Origin: Flavobacteriales bacterium
GTDB lineage: Bacteria; Bacteroidota; Bacteroidia; Flavobacteriales_D; Crocinitomicaceae
DNA: 57,757 bases
Assembly: GCA_013373595.1 (NCBI GenBank)
Contig: JABXHO010000011.1
Location: 1 to 57,757, forward strand
Direction of reading: 5' to 3'
The translations under genes and the position numbers were made by a program. The notes under the pieces were generated by a model, which had not been told where the DNA came from, searched no databases, and worked only from the letters and a program-made list of their open reading frames with translations. The number at the start of each line of letters is the position of its first letter. Position 1 is the first letter of the stretch. Below, piece after piece: positions 15,981-25,218 of this stretch.

Positions 15981-16373
15981 TTATGCCCGATATCTTTTCT
16001 GGAATAGAATACGAACGGGAATTGTCATTGCGATGCAGAATACGAACAAGAGGTATTCAAACGGTCGAATGCGAAATGCGTCGTGTGTTTCCGAAATAAT
16101 GAACAGAATCCAGACGGCATTCATTACCGACGCTAGAAGTTCGCTTTTGGTGGTTTCTTGAACACTTGTAACGATAATTATTGAAAAAAGGATCGTGTAG
16201 TTGACTACGGGGAAATTCAGGAAATAGAATTCTAGACCGAAACCAGCACCTGTAAAAAGACTGAAAATCGATTCAACTAATCCGTAAACAAATGGAATGA
16301 AGAGAACTTGGAGTAGGATGGAGGCAATAACAAAAGCTGAACCTTTGAGTTTAGAGCTCGTTTTGATTTCCAT
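15981..16373 (-). CDS. Hypothetical four-helix membrane protein
   Basis: This 130-residue protein has about four hydrophobic segments (SAFVIASILLQVLFIPFVYG, YTILFSIIIVTS, AVWILFIIS and LLFVFCIAMTIPV) and a basic C-terminus. No family is recognised. It follows the MoxR gene by 12 bases on the same strand, so it is probably the last gene of that unit. A weak hairpin with a T-run overlaps its stop codon (GGCAT/ATGCC at 15972-15987). The 200 bases between it and the AI-2E gene contain no gene. Confidence 0.65.
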   Translation of the reverse strand: MEIKTSSKLKGSAFVIASILLQVLFIPFVYGLVESIFSLFTGAGFGLEFYFLNFPVVNYTILFSIIIVTSVQETTKSELLASVMNAVWILFIISETHDAFRIRPFEYLLFVFCIAMTIPVRILFQKRYRA

Positions 16374-16385
16374 CCGTCGCTGGAA

Positions 16386-17339
16386 TTACAACAATTCTTC
16401 AATGATGCGATCCATTGAGTATCCTTCCGCTTCTGCACGGTAGTTTCGAACTAAACGGTGACGCAAAATTGGTTTTGCTACGGCTTTCACATCTTCGATG
16501 TCTGGCGAATATTTTCCGTGAAGTGCTGCGTGGCATTTCGCTCCGATAATCAAGTATTGAGATGCACGAGGACCTGCTCCCCAAGTGATGTAGTCCTTGG
16601 TGATTTGTGGCGCTGCCTCATCATTTACACGTGTTTTTCCCACCAAACGAACAGCGTACTCAAGTACATTGTCTGCTACAGGAATACGACGAATTAAGTC
16701 TTGGTAGTGCATGATTTGCTCTCCATCGACAATACGATTTAGTGAAACCGAATGATTCGACGTTGTTGCCTTCACAATGGCCATTTCTTCCGAAAAAGAA
16801 GGATAATCGACCCAAACATTGAACATGAAACGGTCGAGTTGCGCCTCTGGCAAAGGATATGTTCCTTCTTGTTCGATCGGGTTTTGTGTTGCCAATACGA
16901 AGAAAGGAGCAGGGAGAGGATAGCGATTTCCAGCTGCCGTAACCGAACGTTCTTGCATGGCTTCTAAAAGTGCCGACTGCGTTTTTGGCGGTGTACGGTT
17001 AATCTCATCTGCTAGAACAATGTTCGAAAACAATGGTCCTTTCATGAATTGAAATTCGCGCTTCTCGTTCAAAATTTCTGATCCAACAATGTCCGAAGGC
17101 ATCAAGTCAGGCGTAAACTGAATACGGTTGAAGCTCAATCCCAAACAGTCAGAAATGGTATTCACCAACAAGGTTTTTGCTAATCCGGGAACTCCCACTA
17201 GTAAACAATGCCCTTTCGAGAAGATAGAAATGAGCACTTGGTCTACGACATCGTCTTGTCCGACGATTACTTTGTGAATTTCATTTTTGAGTTCCTTGTA
17301 GTGGACAACGAGTTGGTCAATTGCAGCCTTATCTGACAT
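16386..17339 (-). CDS. MoxR-family AAA+ ATPase
   Basis: This 317-residue MoxR ATPase is a chaperone-like AAA+ protein that usually acts with a von Willebrand-factor A partner in complex maturation. Walker A reads GVPGLAKT (about residues 49-56), Walker B is VLADEINRTPPK (about 107-118), and the sensor region has ATQNPIEQEGTYPLPEAQLDRF split around 150-171. No VWA or DUF58 gene is next to it. Instead it is preceded by three periplasmic foldase genes, an arrangement seen in other Bacteroidota. Confidence 0.93.
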   Translation of the reverse strand: MSDKAAIDQLVVHYKELKNEIHKVIVGQDDVVDQVLISIFSKGHCLLVGVPGLAKTLLVNTISDCLGLSFNRIQFTPDLMPSDIVGSEILNEKREFQFMKGPLFSNIVLADEINRTPPKTQSALLEAMQERSVTAAGNRYPLPAPFFVLATQNPIEQEGTYPLPEAQLDRFMFNVWVDYPSFSEEMAIVKATTSNHSVSLNRIVDGEQIMHYQDLIRRIPVADNVLEYAVRLVGKTRVNDEAAPQITKDYITWGAGPRASQYLIIGAKCHAALHGKYSPDIEDVKAVAKPILRHRLVRNYRAEAEGYSMDRIIEELL

Positions 17340-17372
17340 AGGTTTAAAAAATTTCTTCTAAAGATAAACTTT

Positions 17373-18716
17373 CTAGTGTTTCATCCAAGGATTTGCGAAG
17401 CTACATTCATCGAATGGCGTATTTATCTTAACGTAAGTGGATGCGATTTTACCCGTAATCCATTCGTTGATAACCACACGCTTTTTTTCATTTTCCGCAG
17501 CCTTTTGGATCAATTCGTAATCATCGGTTAAATTCGCCTTGTGTGGCTGAGTCCGATTCTTTAAACGAACGATACGCACTCCTTGCTTGCGCTCCGCAGC
17601 GTTTGTGTAAAGATTGGGTTGCGAAATATCACCAACCTTCATGTTTTGCGTCAACAAGTAAATTTGCTGATCGATTTGGTTCAAGTTTTCAGCATCCCAT
17701 TGCTGGTTTGCTGTTACAGGATTGGTAATAATTCCCTTGTTCAACCGTGTAAATTCGTCGTTGGAGTATTCCAAAACAGCTTCTTCCCACGTAATTTCAT
17801 TTGTCATTAAGCGTTGGTAGCACGAATCCAAGCGGTAGGCAGCTGCTTCAATATCTGAATCATTAAATTTCGGAACAATCAAAATATGACGACATACATA
17901 ATCGTCTCCCCGTCGTTTCTCCAATTTCACAATGTGGAAACCGTATTCTGATTCGAACACTTCAGAAACTTCACCTTCATTAAGGCTGAAAACAGCTGCT
18001 TCGAATGGCTTTACCATCATTCCTTTTGAGGCACTGATTTTTCCTCCTAAACTCGCACTTCCTGGATCATCCGAATTCAATCGTGCAGCAGTAGAAAAGG
18101 GTGTTCCATTCATAACCTCTTCACGGATTCCTTTTAGTTTGGAGCGTGCTGCTTCTTTTTCTGCAGTACCGATTTCTGGATAAATGACAATCTGTTGAAA
18201 ACTCAATTGTGAGTTAATCAAGGGAATACTATCAGAAGGAATCATTTTGTAGAACTCCTTTACGTCTCTTGGAGTCACAGCAACTTCCGCTGTAATTTGA
18301 CGTTCCATTTCCTGCGCTCGCATTTGATCACCAATTACTGGACGGAATTCATTCTTGATTTGAGCAACGGTTTTTCCGTAGAACTCTTCCATTCGTTCAC
18401 GACTTCCAATTTGGTTCTCAATCACCCGTAAACGTTGTTCCATTTCGGCATCAATCATTTCTGGTGATACCTCAATACTATCGAGTTGTGCTTGATTGAT
18501 GAGTAACTTCTGATACATCAACTCTTCGAGCATGTTGCAATCCATTTCAGAAGACAATTCCACTCCCGCTTGAGCCGCTTGGATTTTTTGCGCTTGAATA
18601 TCGGAGAGCAAGATGATATTGTCACCAACTTGTGCTGCGATTTTATCGATGGTTTTTTGTCCATTCGACGCGAAGGAAATAAGGAGGAATAAACTACTTA
18701 CTAATGTTAATCTCAT
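17373..18716 (-). CDS. surA: SurA-like periplasmic peptidyl-prolyl isomerase
   Basis: A 447-residue secreted foldase. A signal peptide (MRLTLVSSLFLLISFASNGQ) leads into a SurA N-terminal chaperone domain (DKIAAQVGDNIILLSDI). A parvulin domain occupies about residues 170-275, with SLGGKISASKGMMVKPFEAA and EYGFHIVKLEKRRG. A second, weaker parvulin-like region follows. In proteobacteria SurA delivers outer-membrane proteins to the BAM complex, and the same role is likely here. It overlaps the preceding lipoprotein gene by 23 bases, indicating translational coupling. Confidence 0.88.
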   Translation of the reverse strand: MRLTLVSSLFLLISFASNGQKTIDKIAAQVGDNIILLSDIQAQKIQAAQAGVELSSEMDCNMLEELMYQKLLINQAQLDSIEVSPEMIDAEMEQRLRVIENQIGSRERMEEFYGKTVAQIKNEFRPVIGDQMRAQEMERQITAEVAVTPRDVKEFYKMIPSDSIPLINSQLSFQQIVIYPEIGTAEKEAARSKLKGIREEVMNGTPFSTAARLNSDDPGSASLGGKISASKGMMVKPFEAAVFSLNEGEVSEVFESEYGFHIVKLEKRRGDDYVCRHILIVPKFNDSDIEAAAYRLDSCYQRLMTNEITWEEAVLEYSNDEFTRLNKGIITNPVTANQQWDAENLNQIDQQIYLLTQNMKVGDISQPNLYTNAAERKQGVRIVRLKNRTQPHKANLTDDYELIQKAAENEKKRVVINEWITGKIASTYVKINTPFDECSFANPWMKH

Positions 18717-19557
18717 GCTTGTCTTTTATCTTTCGAATCATTGTTGATCCGTACTGTTCTTTTAAATCTTGTAGCCTATTTAGGACAATTATCTCCTTGA
18801 TTTGATTTGCCACAAATTCCATAGGCGGAATTTCATCTTTTAGTGTGAAATCAATGATATTTAGAAAATAAGTGTGTTCATCATCCGAAAAATAGGTTTT
18901 CGTTCTATTTAAAACGATGTTGTCTACATTGTATTTTGTTAATGGAATATCTTTCGACAATTCATTGAAGTAAATCCATGATGAATCATTGAAGTAGAAA
19001 TTCTCTGCGTAAAGTTTAGCATAAGAATTTACTTGGGAAAGGTCTTTATCATTTTTTAACATGAAGGCCTGATCAATCCCTTCGGATTTAAACTCAACGT
19101 CTTTCGGAATTTTAAGGTACAATGCTTTCACGAGGTAATCGCTGAGGATAAAATCTTCTTTGTTCAGGGTGTAGTACGATGCGATCTGGTCGTAGGTCAC
19201 ATTGGTATCGAGATTTCCCTTCAATAACTCTTCTTCCAGATAGAATTGTGCCAGTTCTCCTTCAAACGCATCACCGCGAAGTTGAACCAATTGATACAAC
19301 TCAGGATTGGTTTCTTGGAGTTCTTTCTTCAAGGTTTCGCGTTCACACCATTGAATGATGAATGCATTGTATTCCGCTTCGTTGTTGATGTCGTAACCGA
19401 GATGTTTCATCAGAATCATCGCTTCGGATTCCGTCAGTTCGCTGTCATCGACGGTCGCAATTACTTTTCCATCCGACCCACACGAAGTAAGACCAAAGAA
19501 AAACAGGCTAGCCCAAAGACCAGCCTGTAAAATTCGTATGTGGAATTTATTTTCCAA
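18694..19557 (-). CDS. Lipoprotein of the PpiC/SurA cluster
   Basis: A 287-residue lipoprotein with a lipobox LTSC (Cys26) followed by GSDGKVIATVDDSELTESEA, a pattern like the N-terminal segment of SurA/PpiC foldases. No parvulin catalytic domain is present, so it may be a chaperone-only subunit. No ATG exists before the signal peptide; the start is a TTG at 19557 that overlaps the end of the previous gene by 11 bases. It is the middle gene of three foldase-like genes, with overlaps on both sides. Confidence 0.75.
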   Translation of the reverse strand: MENKFHIRILQAGLWASLFFFGLTSCGSDGKVIATVDDSELTESEAMILMKHLGYDINNEAEYNAFIIQWCERETLKKELQETNPELYQLVQLRGDAFEGELAQFYLEEELLKGNLDTNVTYDQIASYYTLNKEDFILSDYLVKALYLKIPKDVEFKSEGIDQAFMLKNDKDLSQVNSYAKLYAENFYFNDSSWIYFNELSKDIPLTKYNVDNIVLNRTKTYFSDDEHTYFLNIIDFTLKDEIPPMEFVANQIKEIIVLNRLQDLKEQYGSTMIRKIKDKHEINISK

Positions 19558-21508
19558 GTGAGTAGAGCGCTTCTTCGTTTACAACAATTTTGTGCTTCTT
19601 CTCAATTTCTTTCATCCATTCTTTCTCCAAGTAGTTTTGGTAGTCCGAAGTGATGGCTCCTTTTGCTTCGTCGAACTCTTTCGGTCCAGCAGGAAGTTTT
19701 TCCAAGACGTTTACGAGGTAGTATTTACCATCGTATTCGTAAATGTCATTAATTCCTTTTTTCAACGGAGATTTCGCTGCGGAGATAAATCCTGTTTTTG
19801 TCGTGTCGAATTTCCCTTTGCGGAATTTCGTGTTGAGGGTAGAGCTTTCGTTCACCGCTTCAACAATTTGTGTCGATGTCAATGTATCGCTTTCCAACAA
19901 TTTCTTCGTTTGTTGAGCCACTAACATGGTGTTGCATTCGTACACTTCAGCGTCAACACGAGGTCCCCATTGGTAATTGCTTTTGTTGTTTTCGTAGAAA
20001 GCTTTCAAACCAACTGTATCGCGCATCGCTTTGTTCCAAACCTTGTCAGACATTACTTCGTAAAGCAAGATTCCGTCGTGGTATTCAGTAATCAAGGCTT
20101 TGTATGCAGGGTATTTCCCAGCCAATTTTGATTCTTCGTAATCCAAAATAGCTTGCTCTTCCCATGCTTTGTACTGTTTGTCTACCATCACTTTGATGTC
20201 ATCTTTTCGCGCTGCACGGTGGTTGTTCTCCAGGTACTTAGCGAATTCATTTCCACGGAATTTCTGCTTGTCCATTATGAACATCACCTTGTTCTTTGGG
20301 TAATCTGATGCTTTGAACTTTCCAAGGAGGTAAGTCGAGTCCATGTTTTGGTAGAACCACTTCAAACCTTTTTTACTTTTCGATTTGAAATTGTATTCTT
20401 TTTTCAACTTGTTTACAAACGACGCTTGCGTTTTTACGGATCGAGCATCTTTTGCTACTTTTTTCTCGATTCCTCGTTTCAAATCCTCGAATGAATCAAC
20501 ATCTTTCCAGCTAATACGCTTAATGATGTGGAATCCGTAGTCTGTTTGAACAGGCTTGCTGTATTCTCCGTCTTCTTTCAATGCGAAGGCTGCTTCGGTA
20601 AATTCAGGAACCATTCGTGTTGTTGTTCCTGTTCCGAATTGAGGAAGAACACCATTTTTTCCATTACTCGATGGATCGTCTGAGTATTTGCTTACCAATT
20701 CTTCGAATGAAGCACCGTCTTCCAACATTTGGTACAACTCATTGATTTTAGCTTCTGCATTTTTGATTTCGTCTGCGCTTGCATCGCTACGTGCAGCAAT
20801 CATCAAGTGGGCTGCTTCCATCGTTCCACGTGCAGGACGGCGATCGATTACTTTCAAGATATGGTACCCAAATCGTGTTCTGAATGGATCAGAAACCTGT
20901 CCAACTGGAGTAGAGTAGGCCGCATCTTCAAATTGATACACCATTTGGAAGGCTGTGAAGTATCCCAAATCTCCTCCGTTTTTCTGAACTGTTGGATCTT
21001 CCGAACCCATTTTGCTTTTCGCTACGGCTTCGAATGATTCACCATTTTCGATGCGCTTTTTCAAAGCAAGTAAGCGATTGTACGCTTTCAAGGTGTCTTC
21101 AGGAGATGCATTCGACTCCAAGCGAACCAAGATGTGCGCTGCATGAATTTCCTCAAGTGTACGTTCATATGCTTCACGCACAAGTGCTTCATTTTTTGTT
21201 GAATCAATCAAATAAGGACGAGCCAATGTTTTTTGGTAACCTGCTAACTCCTTTTTCAAACTTGGGATGGTGTCGTATCCCAGTGCTTCAGCTTCTGCAA
21301 CTTTCAGTTTGAATCGTTTGAAAAGTTCCATGTACTCATCAAGCGAAGCTTGGTCGTATTGTGGATTATCGTTGTTCTTCAGGTAAATCTGTAAAAACTC
21401 AGACTTAGTAATTGGATTGCCATCAATGGTCATAATTACAGGGTCGTCTTGAGAAAAACCCGATAGCGTGATCATACAGGTAATAGCAAATGCAATTAAT
21501 TTGTTCAT
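19547..21508 (-). CDS. Periplasmic PpiC-type peptidyl-prolyl isomerase with two parvulin domains
   Basis: A 653-residue secreted protein with a signal peptide (MNKLIAFAITCMITLSGFSQ). It carries two adjacent parvulin domains at about residues 130-225 and 235-340, seen in HAAHILVRLESN, NGGDLGYFTAFQMVYQFE, RFGYHILKVIDRRPARG and the parallel DYGFHIIKRISW. The long C-terminal half (about 350-653) has no recognised catalytic motif. It probably assists outer-membrane protein folding. It is the first foldase gene of the series, 61 bases behind guaB. Confidence 0.87.
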   Translation of the reverse strand: MNKLIAFAITCMITLSGFSQDDPVIMTIDGNPITKSEFLQIYLKNNDNPQYDQASLDEYMELFKRFKLKVAEAEALGYDTIPSLKKELAGYQKTLARPYLIDSTKNEALVREAYERTLEEIHAAHILVRLESNASPEDTLKAYNRLLALKKRIENGESFEAVAKSKMGSEDPTVQKNGGDLGYFTAFQMVYQFEDAAYSTPVGQVSDPFRTRFGYHILKVIDRRPARGTMEAAHLMIAARSDASADEIKNAEAKINELYQMLEDGASFEELVSKYSDDPSSNGKNGVLPQFGTGTTTRMVPEFTEAAFALKEDGEYSKPVQTDYGFHIIKRISWKDVDSFEDLKRGIEKKVAKDARSVKTQASFVNKLKKEYNFKSKSKKGLKWFYQNMDSTYLLGKFKASDYPKNKVMFIMDKQKFRGNEFAKYLENNHRAARKDDIKVMVDKQYKAWEEQAILDYEESKLAGKYPAYKALITEYHDGILLYEVMSDKVWNKAMRDTVGLKAFYENNKSNYQWGPRVDAEVYECNTMLVAQQTKKLLESDTLTSTQIVEAVNESSTLNTKFRKGKFDTTKTGFISAAKSPLKKGINDIYEYDGKYYLVNVLEKLPAGPKEFDEAKGAITSDYQNYLEKEWMKEIEKKHKIVVNEEALYSLGK

Positions 21509-21569
21509 AAGATTGATTTTTTTTGTGTCAAAAATATACTTTCAATTTGTATTTCGTAATTCAGACGAA

Positions 21570-23042
21570 TTATTTCAAGCTATAGTTTGGTGCTTCGCGT
21601 GTAATTGTAACATCATGTGGGTGACTTTCGTGCACACCGGCAGATGTAATACGTATGAATTTTGATCCTTTCAATGTATCAATATTCGGTGACCCACAGT
21701 ATCCCATTCCAGATCGAAGTCCACCTTTAATTTGGTACATTACTTCATCCAAACGACCTTTAAACGGAACACGTCCAGAAATTCCTTCAGGAACCAACTT
21801 CTTCGCATCGGCTTCATCAGCTTGGAAGTAACGATCTTTCGATCCTTTTTGCATAGCTTCCAATGATCCCATTCCGCGGTACGTTTTGAACTTTCTTCCT
21901 TGGAAAATAACCGTTTCACCCGGAGATTCTTCTACTCCTGCAAACATTGAACCAAGCATTACAGTATCGGCTCCAGCAGCGATTGCTTTTACAATATCTC
22001 CTGTGTAGCGAATTCCTCCGTCAGCAATTACAGGAACTCCTGTTCCTTCCAAAGCAAGTGCTACATCATTTACAGCTGTCAATTGAGGAACCCCAACTCC
22101 TGCAATAATTCGCGTTGTACAAATAGAACCGGGACCGATTCCAACTTTTACGGCATCAGCGCCAGCTTCTACTAGGTAAAGTGCGGCTTCTGGAGTAGCA
22201 ATGTTTCCAACAATAACATCAAGCTCTGGAAATTTGCTCTTTACTTCTTTCAATTTTGTAACTACACCTTCAGTGTGTCCATGTGCTGTATCAATAACAA
22301 TGGCATCAACTCCGGCCTCAACAAGTGCCGTAGCGCGCTCTACAGTGTCATGTGTTACGCCAACTGCAGCTGCAACGCGAAGTCGACCGTATTTATCTTT
22401 ACACGAATTTGGATGCTCACGTACTTTAATAATGTCTCGGAAGGTAATGAGTCCAATTAGTTTGTTGTTTTCGTCAACAACTGGAAGCTTTTCAATTTTA
22501 TTTTCCTGAAGAATGTCCTCTGCAATCGAAAGACTCGTGTCCTCAGATGTTGTAATCACATTTTCGCTTGTCATTACCTCGCGAATCGGGCGTTTCAAGT
22601 TTTTCTCAAATCGAAGGTCGCGATTCGTCACGATTCCTTTTAATGTATGATTTGCATCTACAACAGGAATACCTCCAATTTTATTTTCTTTCATCAACTG
22701 AAGGGCATCAGAAACAATTGCATCTTCGGCAAGTGTAACCGGATCGAGGATCATTCCGCTTTCCGAACGCTTTACTTTTCGTACTTGCAGGGCTTGCGCT
22801 TCAATCGACATGTTTTTGTGTACCACACCAATACCACCTTGCTGAGCCATGGCAATTGCCAAGTTTGCTTCCGTTACTGTATCCATCGCTGCAGATACAA
22901 TCGGGGTGTTCACTTCAATGTTGCGTGTGATTTTACTTTTTAAAGAAACTTCGTTTGGAAGCACTTGAGAATAAGCAGGGACGAGAAGAACGTCGTCGTA
23001 CGTTAATCCTTCTTTGATTTCTCCGAGATTTGAAAGGGGCAT
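21570..23042 (-). CDS. guaB: Inosine-5'-monophosphate dehydrogenase
   Basis: GuaB oxidises IMP to XMP with NAD+, the first committed step of GMP synthesis. The 490 residues include the N-terminal [13 protein letters not shown], two CBS domains at about 95-205, and the catalytic loop [17 protein letters not shown] with the reactive Cys. The C-terminal signature [17 protein letters not shown] is also present. Length is normal. Its promoter box lies at 23073, and it is followed on the same strand by the foldase genes. Confidence 0.97.
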   Translation of the reverse strand: MPLSNLGEIKEGLTYDDVLLVPAYSQVLPNEVSLKSKITRNIEVNTPIVSAAMDTVTEANLAIAMAQQGGIGVVHKNMSIEAQALQVRKVKRSESGMILDPVTLAEDAIVSDALQLMKENKIGGIPVVDANHTLKGIVTNRDLRFEKNLKRPIREVMTSENVITTSEDTSLSIAEDILQENKIEKLPVVDENNKLIGLITFRDIIKVREHPNSCKDKYGRLRVAAAVGVTHDTVERATALVEAGVDAIVIDTAHGHTEGVVTKLKEVKSKFPELDVIVGNIATPEAALYLVEAGADAVKVGIGPGSICTTRIIAGVGVPQLTAVNDVALALEGTGVPVIADGGIRYTGDIVKAIAAGADTVMLGSMFAGVEESPGETVIFQGRKFKTYRGMGSLEAMQKGSKDRYFQADEADAKKLVPEGISGRVPFKGRLDEVMYQIKGGLRSGMGYCGSPNIDTLKGSKFIRITSAGVHESHPHDVTITREAPNYSLK

Positions 23043-23072
23043 AATTGAACCTATTTAAGAAATAAATTCCTG

Positions 23073-23080
23073 CAAAGATA
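23073..23080 (-). promoter_or_regulatory. Promoter -7 box of guaB
   Basis: On the minus strand TATCTTTG matches TAnnTTTG, 30 bases upstream of the guaB ATG at 23042. Confidence 0.65.
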
Positions 23081-23194
23081 ACATAATTTCGTCAGCTCGA
23101 CGGAGCAGTTTAAATCATCAAATTGTTAAAGAATCGAAAATCTATTTGTGATTTTGATTATATTATCTAATCTTGTTGTTAATCCTGAAAGATT

Positions 23195-23842
23195 ATGATC
23201 AAACTAACAGCGGTACTATCAATATTTTTACTCTTCGCAACGTTCTCAGCGAAGGCACAAGAACTTGACTCAATTTCATTGGATTCCAGTTTGATTCAGC
23301 TCTCAGGAGTGGTAGTTTCGGAAGAAACACTCGCCGAATTACCGTACACAACTGTCCTGGATAGAACGAGTAAACGAGGTGTTTTCTGCGATTATTACGG
23401 TTATTTCACCATGGTTGTGTATCCAGGAGATACTTTGATCTTTTCGGCATATGGTCACAAAACATCGAATTATGTTGTTCCAGATACCTTGGAGGATAAT
23501 TTTTACTCGATCATTCACGTCATGGAAGTCGATACGATTGATTTGCCGAATGTCGAAGTCTATCCTTGGCCATCGAGAGAAGATTTCGCGAGGGCTTTCG
23601 TTAATATGGACCCATATGATGATGCGATTCGAAGAGCACAACGACAATTGTCTGGAGAGAGTTTAGCCTTTGCAGCCGCTCGATTGGATATTGATGGCTC
23701 ACTCGCGTATGGTACGGTGCAAAGTCAATATCAAACCAAGCTCTATACGCAGAATCAACTGCCCGCGAATAACTTACTGAATCCGTATGCCTGGTCGAAG
23801 TTGATCAAGGATTGGAAAGAAGGGAAGTTGAGTAAACAGTGA
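23195..23842 (+). CDS. Secreted protein with carboxypeptidase-regulatory-like domain
   Basis: A 215-residue exported protein with a signal peptide ending FSAKAQ. Residues 32-100 resemble the CarboxypepD_reg-like beta-sandwich: IQLSGVVVSEETLAELPYTT, then KRGVFCDYYGYFTMVVYPGDTLIFSAYGH split around 55-85. Such domains begin TonB receptors, but here no barrel follows; the rest is a helical tail with VYPWPSREDFARAF. It is monocistronic. It may be a surface-attached or periplasmic protein of unknown role. Confidence 0.75.
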   Translation: MIKLTAVLSIFLLFATFSAKAQELDSISLDSSLIQLSGVVVSEETLAELPYTTVLDRTSKRGVFCDYYGYFTMVVYPGDTLIFSAYGHKTSNYVVPDTLEDNFYSIIHVMEVDTIDLPNVEVYPWPSREDFARAFVNMDPYDDAIRRAQRQLSGESLAFAAARLDIDGSLAYGTVQSQYQTKLYTQNQLPANNLLNPYAWSKLIKDWKEGKLSKQ

Positions 23843-23886
23843 CGAGCTCGTTAACTTGGCTGAAGCGATCGCTAATCAAACTCATT

Positions 23887-25179
23887 TTAACTCAAATCCT
23901 GAATCATCGTCAATTGCTTAGGCTTCGATGATTTAAAAATAGGATAGCACAAGAAGTATTTCTCGACAGGGTCCGTCAATGCAGAGATGTTCAAATTATC
24001 AGAAGCATCCGAAACATCCAGTACAGAACCGTTCTTCATCAATAAATTGATGTTTTCTCGTGTAATATTGTACGCCTTATTGGTCAATTGTTCCGAGTAC
24101 ACAAAATGCTCCATTTGATCTTCTGTTAGACTCATCTTGTCTCCAACGTATTTTTTAACGGCTTCAATACGTTCTTCTGTGAATGGTTCTTTCGAGATTT
24201 CAATTTTGAATAAATCGCGTTGAACAAGTCGACGGGATAAATCTGAAAGCACTTTATCCTCATGGAATTGCCATACTTTCATCGCGCCAAGGATATCGGC
24301 ATCATCGAGTTGCGAGAAATACTCCAATACAGCAGGATTCTTTTTGAAATCTTCTGCAGTAACGTTATTTGTTAAAAAATAGAGTAGGGCTGGACTTCCG
24401 AAAATGGTTTCTCCGCTCAATGCCAATTCTTTTGCTCTACGTAGAACATGAATCAACATATATTCCGCTGCAACTACTGTTTTGTGTAGGTACACTTGCC
24501 AATACATCAAACGTCTTGCGATGATGAACTTTTCAATCGAGTAGATTCCCTTTTCTTCGAGTACAAGATTCCCGTCCTTTACATTCAACATCTCAATGAT
24601 GCGCTCGCTTCCAATTACACCTTCGCTTACTCCAGAATAGAAACTGTCACGGTTCAAGTAATCCATTCGATCCATATCTAGCTGACTCGATACAAGCTGA
24701 TGCAAGAATTTCTTCGGGTACTTGTTCTGGAAAATCAGTAGACTTAAATCCAATTCGCCATCAAACTCATGACTTAGTTTATCAATGAAGAAACTGGAAA
24801 TCTCTTCATGACTAACACCGCTCACAATGTCGTGCTCTAAGGCATGACTAAACGGTCCATGTCCGATATCGTGCAACAAGATGGCAAGAAGCACAGCACG
24901 TTCTTCGGGAGGCGTAATTTCATGTCCTTTCTTTCGAATCGTTGAAATCGCCTTCTGCATCAAGTGCATAGCACCGATCACATGATGAAAACGTGTGTGA
25001 ATAGCGCCTGGATAAACCAAGTGAGAAAGTCCGAGTTGCTTGATTCTACGGAGACGCTGAAAATAAGGGTGTTCGATAACATCATAAATAATTTCCTCCG
25101 GAATGGTAATAAAACCGTAAACTGGATCGTTAATTATTTTCTTCTTGTTATTGTAGTTGACTTTTGAAGGCAATTGCAT
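23887..25179 (-). CDS. HD-domain phosphohydrolase (dNTPase/SAMHD1-like)
   Basis: This 430-residue protein belongs to the HD superfamily of dNTP triphosphohydrolase-like enzymes. The metal ligands are visible in RFHHVIGAMHLM (about 57-68) and LLHDIGHGPFSHALEHD (about 100-116), with a further Asp in QLDMDRMDYLNRDSFYSG split near 170-187. Its exact substrate is not readable. I start at ATG 25179 (MQLPSKVNY). It is transcribed divergently from porX with only 39 bases between starts, and its own -7 box lies there. Confidence 0.87.
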   Translation of the reverse strand: MQLPSKVNYNNKKKIINDPVYGFITIPEEIIYDVIEHPYFQRLRRIKQLGLSHLVYPGAIHTRFHHVIGAMHLMQKAISTIRKKGHEITPPEERAVLLAILLHDIGHGPFSHALEHDIVSGVSHEEISSFFIDKLSHEFDGELDLSLLIFQNKYPKKFLHQLVSSQLDMDRMDYLNRDSFYSGVSEGVIGSERIIEMLNVKDGNLVLEEKGIYSIEKFIIARRLMYWQVYLHKTVVAAEYMLIHVLRRAKELALSGETIFGSPALLYFLTNNVTAEDFKKNPAVLEYFSQLDDADILGAMKVWQFHEDKVLSDLSRRLVQRDLFKIEISKEPFTEERIEAVKKYVGDKMSLTEDQMEHFVYSEQLTNKAYNITRENINLLMKNGSVLDVSDASDNLNISALTDPVEKYFLCYPIFKSSKPKQLTMIQDLS

Positions 25180-25196
25180 ACTTTTAAATCGAAAAT

Positions 25197-25204
25197 CAAA
25201 ATTA
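25197..25204 (-). promoter_or_regulatory. Promoter -7 box of the HD gene
   Basis: On the minus strand TAATTTTG matches TAnnTTTG, 17 bases upstream of the ATG at 25179. Confidence 0.55.
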
Positions 25205-25218
25205 CTAAAATATAGCGC

